Part shown: piece after piece, positions 49,266 through 60,904 of the stretch
Layout: every line of letters starts with the position of its first letter
Position numbering within the stretch: position 1 is the stretch's first letter
Position numbers and translations under genes: made by a program
The notes under the pieces: generated by a model
What the model saw: only the letters and a program-made list of their open reading frames with translations
The model's database searches: none
Told to the model about the DNA's origin: nothing
NCBI GenBank assembly: GCA_031841125.1
Contig: CM063109.1
Span: 68,082,914 to 68,146,913 of the forward strand
Source of the DNA: Acanthococcus lagerstroemiae
Taxonomy: Eukaryota; Arthropoda; Insecta; Hemiptera; Eriococcidae
Reading direction: 5' to 3'
Length of the DNA stretch: 64,000 nucleotides

Positions 49266-49278
49266 AGAATGTTATAAG

Positions 49279-51912
49279 TCAAAAAACGTAATTTTTCAAG
49301 AGAGCAAAAAAAAGATTCCTGTACGAAATTGCGAGTGTTTGAGTAGTGTTGACAGTTTGAAAAAAATAGCAGTAGGTAGCAGCACCGCTTCGGTACAGTT
49401 TCCTTTAGTTTCAGATTTTTAGATTGATTATAACGCATTCTGGGGAGCTGTAAAAAAAAACTAATCGTGACTTATAACATTTTGAACAAATAGGTGAAGT
49501 GCAAAGTTGTATAGAATAAGTCTGTGAATGAACCGAGGGCGTGCCTCAGCTGTGGATGGTGAACGTTCAACGTTGGAATGGACTTATAACATTCTTGCAA
49601 AATCCCAAATTCCAACATCGTTATCTTTTTTTTGAGAGAGAGGTCGCACTGGAAATCCACTGGTACTATCATGTTCCTCGTAAGAAGTATTTTCTGTTAC
49701 ACCGCTCAACTCAAACTGCCAAAATTGGACTTAATAACAATCTTGCAAAAAGCTGTTCATATAGTACATACAAACGTAGGTCTGAACCCCGAAACAAAGG
49801 GAGGGACCCAAATATCTTTTTATCCCGTTTTGCTGAGCATCATTAACAAAGACTATATGTACGAAAATGTAGAATATTTGACAATTTGTTGCCTTCATCG
49901 GGTTCCACTAGCAGGGGAGTGTCAGATACGCTTAGAATGACTTCCCTGTCATCACATAATCTCACCGCTGGGGGTCATTTTAACTCTTTAACATCACCCC
50001 TCCGGAGCCGCCATTTACTTTCACGCTTTTTGTGTTAAATTTGATCCTGCGAGGACTTTTTATCACAAAAATTTTCGAATTGGCGATACTTGAAAACGTA
50101 AAAATTGAAATATGCCCTATGTGGTTTTCGAGGTCACTGAATTCGCTTTTCGTGTTATTTGGACTTGAAGTTGAAAATTGTAGCAGTTGTTGGGAAAGGA
50201 GAAGGAGGGTGATTTTTCTGTTGTAAATGTGAGAATCTTTTTGGCTCGCCGTCATTTGGTTTTCGCTGTATAAAAACAGTCTCGAATAAAATATTTTCAA
50301 TTTTGATTAAATTTAAAAGGTCGCTATCGCAGCTTGACATTTAATACAGAATTTATGTAAATGTTTCAGCTGAACCCGATGAAAGTGAAATGCTAAAAAT
50401 GAAAAATTACTGAGAAACCAATTTAGCTCAAAAAATTTTCCAAATTGTCTGATTTACCGACACAGAACATAAAATATCTCTAGACCACCTACCTCAATTC
50501 TTCACACTGTAGTTCAAAAACACGGGAAGGAGGGGGGGGGAAATAAAATTCAGGATGGAAGTTGATCCAAGTGCGATTTTGAATTCAGTTTTGAGATCAG
50601 ACCCTGAGACACCAAAAAGTATCGAAACTTAATAGTTGATTGTTTTTTCGAAAATTACACGTACAACTTCTACATTTTCTAGCAACCCTTATAATGTAAT
50701 GAAATGTTACTATTTGAATGGGGACTGTTCTTCTGCGCAAATCAAATCACAGAGAGCCCCCAAAAGAATTCTCACTGTACCAAATGTGGACCGCTGCAAA
50801 GGAACGCGGGTAGAGTCTAAATTTCCGTAAATCACAATATATGTATTTGTTTTTAAGCTTTTAGGATCTCAGACTTCATTTGTGATATTACGAGTATTCT
50901 TACTCCAGGTTATAAATTAGGAAGGGATATCAGTGAGTACGAAAATTTCTCGGTGGGTTATACCAGTTCAGAAAATTGGGATCGGTTTGAAGTTTCAGCT
51001 AGTATGATGGGTGGAATGGAAAGAAGAGGAAGAAGAGACAAGGTTAAGGGACGAGAAAATGAAAATTTAGGCCCATGCAGTCACTTTCCAGCTAGCTTTT
51101 CAGGTCTCAATCTACACTTAGTGCCACAGTTTGTTAGTTGGGTCAAATGGTTATAGTGACAATGTTATTCTCGGTAGCCGTTTAGCCCCCTGGGAGACAA
51201 AAATCCGCCAAGCATTGCGGAAACTTTTAGTAATCGTTGAAGGGCGCTATTCACAGCAACTTTCGAAATAAAAATATTTTGTGAAAGTTTTCCATTTCCG
51301 CCTTTTAAGTTTTATTCTATCGAGTGTACTAATTTTGCTAGTAAATAAATATTCGAAAGAAATGCGAAAAACTAAAAATATGGACGGTACTAAACAACGT
51401 ACTGAAATAGGGGTGTTTTAAGTCGTTAATTACGAATATCACACCAGATTCAGTTTCAGACGAGAATTGGCCTAGATTGACTCGGGTTAAAAAATCAGTT
51501 GGCTTTTTAAGCCGAAATTAGGGTCAGATCATATTCTGGTGCAATGTTGGTTACCGCTCAGGCTTTCCCTAGCTATAACTCTAGTCCGCAAGCCTAAACT
51601 TGTTAACAGAAATATTCGTAGTTTCAATATCCATTTAGTTAACAGTAAAAGTCGATAAAGTTGTTCTGTTGTCGATAAGAATATCGAGAAAATTTTGAAA
51701 ACGAAAGTGGGAAAAAAGTACTGTTCTTGAAGACAATAATAAGTAACGATTGCAAAAATGAAAAACCGTAAATTTTAACATTTGTAATTTATTTTAATTA
51801 TCGATTGTACGATTTAGTACAAGCTTCATTCATATGCGTATCAAATTTCAAAAAAGACGGTTCAAATCTAGTCACGAAGCATTTCAAGGCATATTGAAAG
51901 TATTAAGTGTTA
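49279..51912. other. Unassigned stretch with degenerate repeats near 50.0-50.8 kb
   Basis: CGAGGTCACTGAATTC and related words at 50.1 kb are the reverse of the 121-bp family blocks. Otherwise no feature. Confidence 0.3.
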
Positions 51913-51960
51913 CTAGGGGGCTTCGCGCCTCGTCCAACCGCCACAGTCTTCAGTGTTTGT
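51913..51960 (-). mobile_element. Helitron 3' end, internally deleted
   Basis: On the minus strand the sequence runs AAACACTGAAGACTGTGG, then GGACGAGGCGCGAAG, then CCCCCTAG. The same words frame the 3' end of Helitron C, but the roughly 40 bases holding GCGAGTGAC and the first hairpin are absent. Confidence 0.65.
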
Positions 51961-52778
51961 CAGCATAGACATGTCTGTATATTTTTTGGCCATTTAACTC
52001 ATCCAGCCAGTTGTCCACCTCTAGGCTCCACAGTAGGGGAGAGTGGGCAGCCACTGATAGTCGTTACATAGAGTTGTTCTTTTTGGTAAGAAACTTCAGT
52101 TACTTTTTGCTTTTCCATATTTAGAACGTTAGTATTCTGAAAAGGGCTGGAAACCGCAATTAATGCCGCTTAGTAGATGAGGCGGAAGAAACAAGAATAG
52201 CCTATTTAAAAAATTTTCTTATTATTAATTACTGGAAAAAACGGTAGGACTCGATTTCCGATCATATATTCTTGTCATTCTTGGTCACAGTAATTAGTAC
52301 CCTGAAAAATGTGAATAAAGTTTTTTATTTGTACTTGAAAATGTGACACATGAGTTAAAATGGCATCTGATACTTTGGCCAGCACGAGAAAAGTGGTTAC
52401 CGTAAAAATAGATGTCTGGCAGAATATTTGTTAAAAATTGAATATTGACTTCACGGTGGGATTATGTGCGGACACTTGTCGGAGATGATTCGTTGTATTT
52501 ATTAAACATAATATCCGTGTGTTCGATTCATTACACTAACGGTGAGAGGCCTACAAACGTCGCGATCGGTAACTGGTACTTCATCCTACTTCTGTTTCGA
52601 TACTGTATTCGATTTTTCAATCGAAGTCAATAGTCCGTGCCAGGGTTATATCGAGAATGTGATATTCGTAACTAACAGAAACGTCGAAAGAAAATTCGGG
52701 TTCGGAGGAAAATTTAAAAAAATGCTTGCTATGTTTTCACTGCTGTATTTATTATTCTATACGCCCCTATAGAAACTG
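51961..52778. other. Unassigned stretch
   Basis: AT-rich with no recognisable gene. The overlapping frames at 52445-52772 lack motifs. Confidence 0.3.
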
Positions 52779-53295
52779 GACTGCCTGACTGGACGACTGA
52801 CTGACTGACTCAACACTTCATTCGCCTGCGAGTACCACACTCCTTATATCAGCCTCTATGCCTCTATTCCCTTGCGAGCATCACGTTCCTTGTACCAGCC
52901 TGTGAGTACTACGCTCTGCTAGTTCATCATCTTGCAGACGAGTCTGCAACCACGGGAGAGCATTTTCATGTCTGCTTCACGGACTGCGCCGACATGAGAA
53001 CGTCGTCGTCCACCACGCTCCATAGAGCACGTTGGCGCGCTTATTTTTGGGACGCTGTGTTCGCTGGACGATGACATTCTCATGTTGGCGCAGTCCGCGA
53101 AGCAAACATGAAAATGCTCTCCCGTGGTTGCAGACTCATCTGCAAGATTATGCACTAGTGGAGCGTAGTGCTCGCAGGCTGGTACAAGGAACGTGATGCT
53201 CGCAAGGGAATACAGGCTGATACAAGGAGGGTGGTACTCGTAGGCGAATGAAGTGTTGAGTGAGTGGGTCAGTCCGTCCAGTAAGTCAGTTAGTA
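52779..53295. repeat. Large foldback, arms about 230 bp, loop about 50 bp
   Basis: The left arm (about 52779-53013) is repeated in reverse at about 53065-53295. Matching segments include CAACACTTCATTCGCCT, CACGTTCCTTGTACCAGCCT, GGGAGAGCATTTTCATG and GGACTGCGCC, with scattered differences. The left end holds a short GACT repeat. The 145-codon frame across it is not a gene. It could be a foldback transposon or the source of a long hairpin RNA. Confidence 0.85.
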
Positions 53296-53299
53296 GTTT

Positions 53300-55190
53300 T
53301 ATTATTATTATTTTTCGTAACGCTCCAAAGTCACACTTTTTTCCGTTGTATGCCAAAGTAAAGACATAAAAATGTCAAAAGTTGTACGACTTTTTTTCGG
53401 ACCCTCTTACAACAGTTTTGCGCCCGACCTCCAAAAAAAGTTCGGGCCCGGGAAGAATTCCCCTTTTCTCCCCCTCAAGCCTAATAATCAATGCCCGAAA
53501 TATCTATAATTCGATAGAGTACACTTCGTTTGATACCCATCCATTCAACATTCTTGAGTTGGCGGTATGTGTGGGGGGGGGGCCTTCGTAGGAGGGAAAA
53601 GTTTACTGTTTGAAAAGAAACTAGACCTTTCCGCTTGAAGATCCTCGTGTGTCCCGTATCGATCCAACTTCGCGATGAAACAAAGTAGGGGGCATGTGAC
53701 GCACTCTGTATGATAATATTGAAGAAGCCAATTTCGGAAAAAGTCTCGGGTTTTGAAAAGGCTTATCTCGATTAACACTTTATACTACGCCAGTTGATTC
53801 ATCTGTTCCGAGCTGTGAAATATTGTTGTGCGACGGATAACTGGCGATGAAGAAAAGGCAAATTGAAAAGACATGAAAGATGAGGAAAAAAATACCTCGA
53901 CAACCTTGTACACTCGTCGGCGACACAAAGGCGCTTCGGCGCTTCATCCCTGCGTCCCATCTAATCAACAAGTTAGTGTTGCGAATCCGAATCTCATCTC
54001 ATCCTCAGTCGTCCTCGTCAGCGTCCACATAACACACGGTCGGCAAAAATGAAGAAACATTAGCGGCGAAAAAGTCGGCTTGACTCGTTGGAAGCGATTT
54101 AAGCGTAAAGAAAACGAGGCGGCTTAATTTATACTTCGGAAGATGTTTTACGAGAGTAGGGAAAACTTTTTTACTATTCACACACGTACGTTGAAAGAGA
54201 GGAAAAACTTTTAAGATGTACTGCCGCGTTACGGACTTTCGACGTTAAAATGAAAAAAGTTTGAAACGAATGGACGAGTGGGTTGTAAAATCAGCGAGTT
54301 ATTGAAAATCGAGCTTGTAAATCACAATTAGCGCGGATTTCTGATCTCCGCCAAAAGAATAGAAAATAACCGCGCCCAACCAACACCAAGATTATTATAA
54401 TAAATAAAAGGAAATGAGGTTCATATTATTTCTAAATTTTGATTTTCAGATATTTTTTTATTTATAAAATTATTAAATAAAATTGAAAATATTAATTTAA
54501 TAATTTAAAAAAAAATAATAATAATAATAATAATAATAATAGAAATTTAAAATTACCGACTCCTGCTTTGATAGGATGTCCAGTGAATTTCCCCTTTTGA
54601 ATATTTTTGAAACAGTGTCGGATCAATGCTCAGCAAAGAGGTTCTTCGTTTGGTAACGTTTTGCATCTTTTATAGTGGACCCCCTTCCCTAATGAAGGGG
54701 CTGGGGCGTGCCCTGAACTTTGGAATCTTAAATGGAAACATATCGAAAAAAGTATCAAAATAGTACCTCTATTTTGGCCACTGATTACGAGTATTGCATT
54801 AGATTTTCATTTTCGATAAGACCCCGATTGGGCACCAAATTCGATTTTTTATCCGTCTAAGGCAAAGTTGTCTTTCTGTGCGGCTCGCAAGAAACGTTTG
54901 GAATATTGAATAAATTGATAAAATTGTAAAATTGTCGAAAGCAGTCACATACGATACAGTTACTTTAGTTAGTTTATTGCAGAAGTGAATGAAAGATTTG
55001 AACGATAACAGTTACTATTAATCTACTTCATGTTGTACAGTATACGAGTACACACTTCAACGTAACTGTTGTTTGAGAACGGGAACGTAGCGAAGAGTTT
55101 TTTCAGAAGGGGCAACAATTGTTCAATTCCCAACTAACTCAACTCAAAATTCCCAAGTATCAAAATTTATTTATATTGGCAAAAAAAAAA
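53300..55190. other. Unassigned stretch with ATA/AAT microsatellite
   Basis: An AAT repeat lies at 54515-54540 in very AT-rich sequence. 53.9-54.4 kb is nearer average composition. No gene called. Confidence 0.3.
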
Positions 55191-55224
55191 GAAAAAAACG
55201 TGACTTGTTAGATTTTTCCAACTT

Positions 55225-56040
55225 TTGATCCATCTAATAAAATTTCTCAACTGCGGTGGAAGCTTGGGGCACCCTGCACCCTTATTTTCGTCCCTGTTTG
55301 GGAAATTCACCCGGCACCTGACCATTAGTAATCCACTGAGATGGCTTAGTGCTGGGAAGTGTCTTGAACGATTCTTTGATACCCGAAAAGAAATTCTAGT
55401 GTTCGTGAATGAGCAAGTACGTTTCATCAAACACTGAATGAATAGAAAAAGAAGTGAACGATCATCAATTCTTGAAAGAATTAGCATTCCTGACTGACAT
55501 CACACTTCACCTCAATGAGCTGAACAACTGAACTTCAAATGCTTCAAGGAAGGTACCAAGTCATCTCTGATTTAGTCCGTCACGTGAATGGTTTCCGCAA
55601 TAAATTCAATATTTTCAAGCCATCATTAGCTAGAAACACCTTGACTCATATCCAACGTTGTCTGCAGTTGAAGGTCGAACTTGAAAATCTCGATTTCTAC
55701 AGAATGCATGCGTCTCGTGGATGAATAGGAACCGATTCAATGATTTTCAGAAGCTTGGAAAGAACATCTTACTATTCCTCAACACTGATTTCCAGCTTGA
55801 ACTTTGCGATTTGCAGGCTGATCCATTTTTGTGCCAGCGGTAGGAAAGAAGGGTACAATTCTTCAAATTGCTGGCTAAAACGATACCCGAAACTGAGAGA
55901 TTTCAGTTTGAAGATTGCGTTCATGTTTGGTAGTACATACATCTGTCAAAATACATTCTCAAACCATGAAAACAATAAAATCCCGTTTCAGGAATCGGCT
56001 GACAGATGAATCTTTGCATCATCTCCTACAGTTAGCTGTA
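55225..56040 (+). pseudogene. hAT-type transposase relic (ZBED/GTF2IRD2-like C-terminal half)
   Basis: Plus-strand pieces in changing frames follow the order of this family. First NPLRWLSAGKCLERFFDTRK (the VRWLS.GK.L.RFF.L motif), then ELAFLTDITLHLNELNN ending in a stop, then YQVISDLVRHVNGFRNKF. Finally come YPKLRDFSLKIAFMFGSTYI (the hAT dimerisation region) and, frame-shifted, NRLTDESLHHLLQL. At least three frameshifts or stops interrupt it. The N-terminal BED finger and catalytic region are not seen. No terminal repeats were identified. It is a dead copy of an autonomous or domesticated hAT transposase, and could be the type of source that once moved hAT-like MITEs, though no end match shows this. 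Confidence 0.7.
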
Positions 56041-56058
56041 ATAAATATTGTTTTACAG

Positions 56059-56290
56059 GTCTGATTGGCCGAGTGGATAGCGCGCTGGTCTCGGAATCCG
56101 GAGATCCCGGGTTCGAGCCCACGTAGCAACTCATCGCTACATTTCGACTTAGGCCTATTTTTCGGCTAGATGAGGAGAGGGCTAAGGCAGCCCTAAAAGC
56201 CTCCCCGACGTCTTTGAAGTAATGCTCGAATGGGTGGATTCCAGGGCTCGGGTTGGGAGTAAAATTAGAAAAGAGAACCAATACTGGTAT
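56059..56290 (+). mobile_element. tRNA-derived SINE
   Basis: TGGCCGAGTGGA (56066-56077) is an A box and GGTTCGAGCCC (56110-56120) a B box, 44 bases apart, as in a tRNA. The acceptor and T stems do not pair fully, so it is not a functional tRNA. About 170 bases of unrelated body follow, ending in an A-rich AAAATTAGAAAAGAG. Flanking duplications were not resolved. Confidence 0.65.
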
Positions 56291-56524
56291 CAATATTTCT
56301 GCCTTTGTACGAGTACAAGAATGAACTTAAATAACGATAACTTTTTATTGTACTGTAAATATGAAAAATTTCTAATAAAATGCGGTACGGCCCATGGTAG
56401 TATGTTTTGAATAATTTTTGGCCCGTATACCCCAGGTCTGAAGGTCTGGACAACCCTGGTCTAAGGGGTCAAGTTCACTTTTTTGAAAAAATTAAACAAG
56501 CTATCGAAATTGGGGGTTTTTTAA

Positions 56525-56945
56525 AACGATGATTTCAAATATTCAGTCAGATTTGCGATAAGAATCAATTCGGGCCCTAAATTCGACATTTTCTCTTTTT
56601 GAGGGACCAAGCTGATTTTGCTGACACACATGGTATCGGAATAGGAGTATGGGTCGTGGATTACGAATATAACATCAGATTGCTAATCCGACCCCGATTA
56701 CGGCTTTAAATTTGACTTTTTCTCCTTCTGGAGGACCAAATTGATTTTACCGAAAAAATTGAACAAGATTGTCTTGGAACACTGGTTTCGAAAATTTAGT
56801 CAGATTTTCAATCCGATTCCGATTGAGGAAACAAATTCGCCGCTTCCCCCATCCGAGGGGTCCTATTAACTTTTCAGAAAGAATTGAACGAAGTATCGGA
56901 ACAGGAAGTTTTTGGTGGTTGATTTCGAAAATTCAATCGGATAAA
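56525..56945. repeat. Degenerate tandem array, about 127-bp period
   Basis: GATTTCAAATATTCAGTCAG, GGATTACGAATATAACATCAG, GGTTTCGAAAATTTAGTCAG and GATTTCGAAAATTCAATCGG start units at about 56529, 56656, 56783 and 56917. Each unit then carries CCGATTC-, TTTTTCTCCTTCTG- and AAAAAATTGAAC-like blocks. Confidence 0.65.
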
Positions 56946-57174
56946 GGTTACTTAAGTGAAATTTTAAGTGATTTTTTCCATTTAAGAACACTTAAAAAAT
57001 TAATTATTGTTTGAAAATACAGCTGTAAATCTTCGACACCGAACACAATTTGAAAATGTACCTGTTGAATTTTTCCTACTACTGAATGCTCGTTGAAAAA
57101 AATCAGGGCCAGGTTTCCCATAAGGCAAACTGGTCAATTGCTTTAGACCCCAGAAAAGCTTTAAATGAGGCGGT

Positions 57175-57212
57175 TCAGAATAACCCTTCCGAGTAACGCA
57201 TCAGTCCAACAC
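57175..57212. mobile_element. Possible fragment of the SINE-like element
   Basis: AACCCTTCCGAGTAACGCAT followed by CAGTCC resembles the TACCCTTTCGAGCATCGCAT CAGTAC block of the family. Only about 30 bases match, so chance or a shared source sequence is possible. Confidence 0.25.
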
Positions 57213-57399
57213 AAGCCTTATAGCGAGAAAAGTATATTTTTTAATATCTTTCTTGTTTAACTGGGTTTGAAGATTACAATGGGTTTAAATTTTACAATTG
57301 GTAAATTCCTCTTGTCTCCGCACCATTCCATCCCTGGAATTTCTTGTCTACCTTGCCCCTACCCCTCAGTTGTCAGATTTCTGAAATTATGTTTTTGGT

Positions 57400-58190
57400 G
57401 TTTCACTGGTTCGGAAAGGTGCTATTGTGATAGAGGTTTATGAGCTCGAAAGAGTACAAAAATGACACCATTGTTTCGAATCTAGTGTATTCAAGATGCC
57501 TAAATTTAATTTGGGCATCAGTTTTACATGCAGCTGAAAATTAAAGGAGATACGGTCAAATGAAGTAAAATACAATTTAGATATCAAATACCTACTGGGT
57601 TTTCGGGGTCGTTCAATTCCTTTTGAAGATCCGTTTAATCCCAACTAAAATTTTGGTCTTGGCGTGGGGCTGGGCCTAAAAATTAATCGGAAAGAAAAAT
57701 TTGATGTAGGATAGACGAGACACCCGAGTTCAATTTTTGCACCCTTAACTAAAAATTGTGTCAACGGGGAAGGAGGAAGGGACAAAATGAAATATAATGC
57801 CATGTGACTGTCGAATACTAGGTTTTTGGGGTGGCTATGAATTCAGTTTTAACAAACATTTGACCTCAGTTTGAAACATTTAGAGGCTGAGAGGAGAGGA
57901 AGGGGGCTCGAAATTGCACGAGAAATATGGATATTAAGGAATAGGTTTTCATAGTCGCTAAATTTATTTTTGGAATCAGTATTAAGTTGATACTTGTGGC
58001 ATGGAGGGAGGACAAAATCAAGCACAATGCAATTTTAATATTGAATACTAGGTTTCTAGGATCACTGAATTCATTTTTAACATTCGAGTCTTCTATTATA
58101 GGGGAAACTCAAAATTGAACGAAACAACGTTGTATGGGTATCCAGTATTGTAAATTCCTATGATCGCTAAATTCATTTTTAGTCGTAATG
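57400..58190. repeat. Degenerate repeats related to the 121-bp family, reversed
   Basis: AGGTTTTTGGGGTGGCTATGAATTCA, broken as ACTAGGTTTTTGGG and GGCTATGAATTCAG, recurs as ACTAGGTTTCTAGG and ATCACTGAATTCA, with GGAGG-rich stretches between. The order is the reverse of 960-2154. Confidence 0.45.
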
Positions 58191-58199
58191 CTCAATAAA

Positions 58200-60020
58200 T
58201 AAATAAAAAAATAACAATCAATACGGGCCAAAAAATGTCTTCTTCTAAACACAACAAAAAATATAAAACTTGAGAGAAGACATTTTTTGAACGAAGAATT
58301 CGTGTAGGAGACGCACAAGAGCTTCAGGATAGGGCTTTCAAGGGTCTGTTAATGGAATAATGTCTTTGGCTCAGTTATAATCAAATTAATGCCACGTGAT
58401 AACATATTTCTATATAGTTTCCGAATCCATTAAACAAATGTTTAAGTCTTTTGTTGTTGCTTTTTTCTCTCTCTGGTGCGCCTCTACCTCAAGAAAATCC
58501 ACCGGAGGTCAATGCACAAAAATGAGGGTTAGTAACGTCCAGTATATTAATTGTAAGGTTTCTTGAGATTCTGCGAGCTCCCTTCATTGGTTATTTCGTC
58601 TGTAACAGCTAATCAGAAAGCTTCACAGGGTGTTACAATCTGATACACTGAAATTTAAATATATGTGATCTCTGGTTATTGCTCCCTCTGTGGAGCCCTC
58701 TGAGTTGGGGTTACAACGAAGATTCAACTCAATAATATTCTCCAAACTTTTGCGAGAAGTTATTGAAAACCAAATTAGTCGAGCTGAAAACACGTAAATA
58801 CTACAAGATTGTTTCCCTTTGGATTCGGATGTTTGCACTGCGGCGTTTCCTTCACCTCGTATTCACATGGCTGTTTTGAAATCGTGTTCATTTTTATCCG
58901 CAATACGTTCCATGACGTTCCACGAGCTCGAAAATGCGACTGTACGTTGTAAGGGTCGGGCGAGCGCGTGTGCCGCAAAAAACGAAAATCGTTTTGGACT
59001 AACAATTTGTCCGCTCGCAGCCTGAGGCGTCCATTTCCCCGTGCCGAGCTCGATTTTATTTGCTTACTTTTAGCAGATTAGTTCATCCTTTTATCGCCTC
59101 ATCCTTCGTTGAAGCCGAGTATTACTCATCAGCTGAAAAATCGATTCGCGGTACCCTCTGGAAGTTATGCTGGGAAATCCTGCATAACGAGTCGCAGATC
59201 GCGACATTTGAAAACCAGAAAACTACATGCATTATCGCATTGGCTAAATTCCCTCTGGTAGTCAATCGAGTTTCGTAATTTCGGAAACTTGGGCTCAAGA
59301 TTACTCTCAGGAAATGTGTATCGTCTTAGTATTGGTCTCGTTATTCGTTCTGATTTTCTAGCATCTGATTACGAATTCGCATTCGGTTTGTGAGAAATTA
59401 ACGAGCTTCTGAAAACTCGGCGTACATTCAATAATTTACTTGATAATTTTGCTGGAAAAAAGAATCCTAAATGGTCCACTTACCAAGTATTAACGAGTCA
59501 TCTCGGTTTCGCACCAGGCTTTAGAATTTTTAACTCTTACGCCGACATTAACGTCGACGATGTAATTACCAAAGGTTATAGACGTAAAGTTTCGAAGGCA
59601 ATTTTCTTCGGTTTTTAGAACTGAAATTTCGTGGTCTCCGGGGAAGCCGAGCTTGATTTCGAAAGAACGAGCTTGGAAACTCGGTTGCATTTCAAAAGTG
59701 CTGTTCAGCGAGCGTGATTCAGTTTTTTCGGAAAATGGAATTGATAGTCAAGCGGAGTAAAATTAATAGGAAAAATCGGAATCAGAATGGTGTAATTAGC
59801 GAGCTTTCTCAGGGTTGGTTTGAGGTATGCATGCACTAGGGTGTCTCTTATTCTAAGAATTTACACGCGGATTAGTCAGCGAACACTTAATTGCCAGAAG
59901 TCGTATTTATAGAAGTTCAGGCAAATACCACCTTCATGTTCTAAAAGTAGAAGATATTCTGGGCAATTAAATGGAAAATAGAGTCATTTCTAGGTTCTGA
60001 ATCGAATGAATTGAATTATT
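58200..60020. other. Unassigned stretch
   Basis: The 58.8-59.7 kb part is closer to average base composition and largely unique. No frame has a recognisable motif. Confidence 0.3.
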
Positions 60021-60035
60021 CCGAGTGAGTGTTAG

Positions 60036-60537
60036 CAGGCCCGTACGCAGAATTTACTGTGGGGGGGGGGGGGTATCGAGTTTACTTTTAAAAAAAAAAT
60101 TCTATAAAGAATTAAAGAATGCTATCAACAAATTGGTGTACATAGAGTATGATAAATTAAATTATTGTAAAATCGTAGTCATAATACATTTCCAAGTTAG
60201 TTTTTTGGCATTTCAAGTGAAGTCATAAAACTTAAAGTACACTATTCTTTCAACAAATTGATGGGTCGGGGCGGTGGGGCACTTGAGTGCTTGAGTGCTC
60301 GTCACAATGTAAATCGACACCATGCTTGCTAAACACCAAACCGTTAAGTCAAGTAGTAAAGTACTCAAAGTCGTTGAGTGAAACAAAGAAGAGAGGGAAA
60401 ATGTTATGAAATTTAAATGAAGCTTATATAGCTTGATTGAAATTTTCTCTCATCATGAAATTCAGGATATATTCTGAAAATTGTAGTTCAAAACCTTCCT
60501 GCGAGGGAAGTTTGAACCCTCCTTGCGTATGGGCCTG
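60036..60537. mobile_element. hAT-like MITE with CAGGCCCRTACGCA ends
   Basis: The left end CAGGCCCGTACGCAG and the reversed right end CAGGCCCATACGCAA agree at 13 of 15. A 13-base G run lies at 60061-60073. The length is 502 bp. The flanks suggest but do not prove a duplication (AGTGTTAG and AGTGATAA, one base offset). Confidence 0.6.
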
Positions 60538-60904
60538 CAGTGATAAAAATTGGAGTATTGAAAAACTGAAACTTGGAAAAAAATTAAAATTACCTACGAA
60601 TTATGCCATTTTGTGTTCCGACCCAATAACTGTCCATTTAAACATGTGTAAGAGTCGTTGTGTTACAAATCGTTTTATGAATGAACTTTCCCTGTTTTTG
60701 TGCTGAAAATAACACAGATCCCTTGGAAATTCACTCAAGATTCGATTTCTGATAGCATTTTTTAATCCGTATGTTGCCTTTGCGCGTAATTTGATTCGGT
60801 CAATGAACGAACCTTAAATACTGGTATTTAAAGATATCCTTAAATATCAGTAGGGATTTAGAGTTCGTTCATTGACAAGATTAGATTACCATGAATGTAA
60901 GAAA

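Noticed and set aside
49067..49438. 123-codon minus-strand frame and the 91-93 codon frames beside it
   Set aside because: They read through the long SINE-like element; similar peptides come from the other copies.
52919..53356. 145-codon minus-strand frame
   Set aside because: It spans the right arm, loop and part of the left arm of the foldback.
56059..56131. Functional tRNA gene
   Set aside because: A and B boxes are good but the acceptor and T stems do not pair, and a non-tRNA body follows, so it is a SINE.
57104..57150. hAT-like left end CAGGGCCAGGTTT
   Set aside because: No matching right end was found within 1 kb, so an element could not be bounded.
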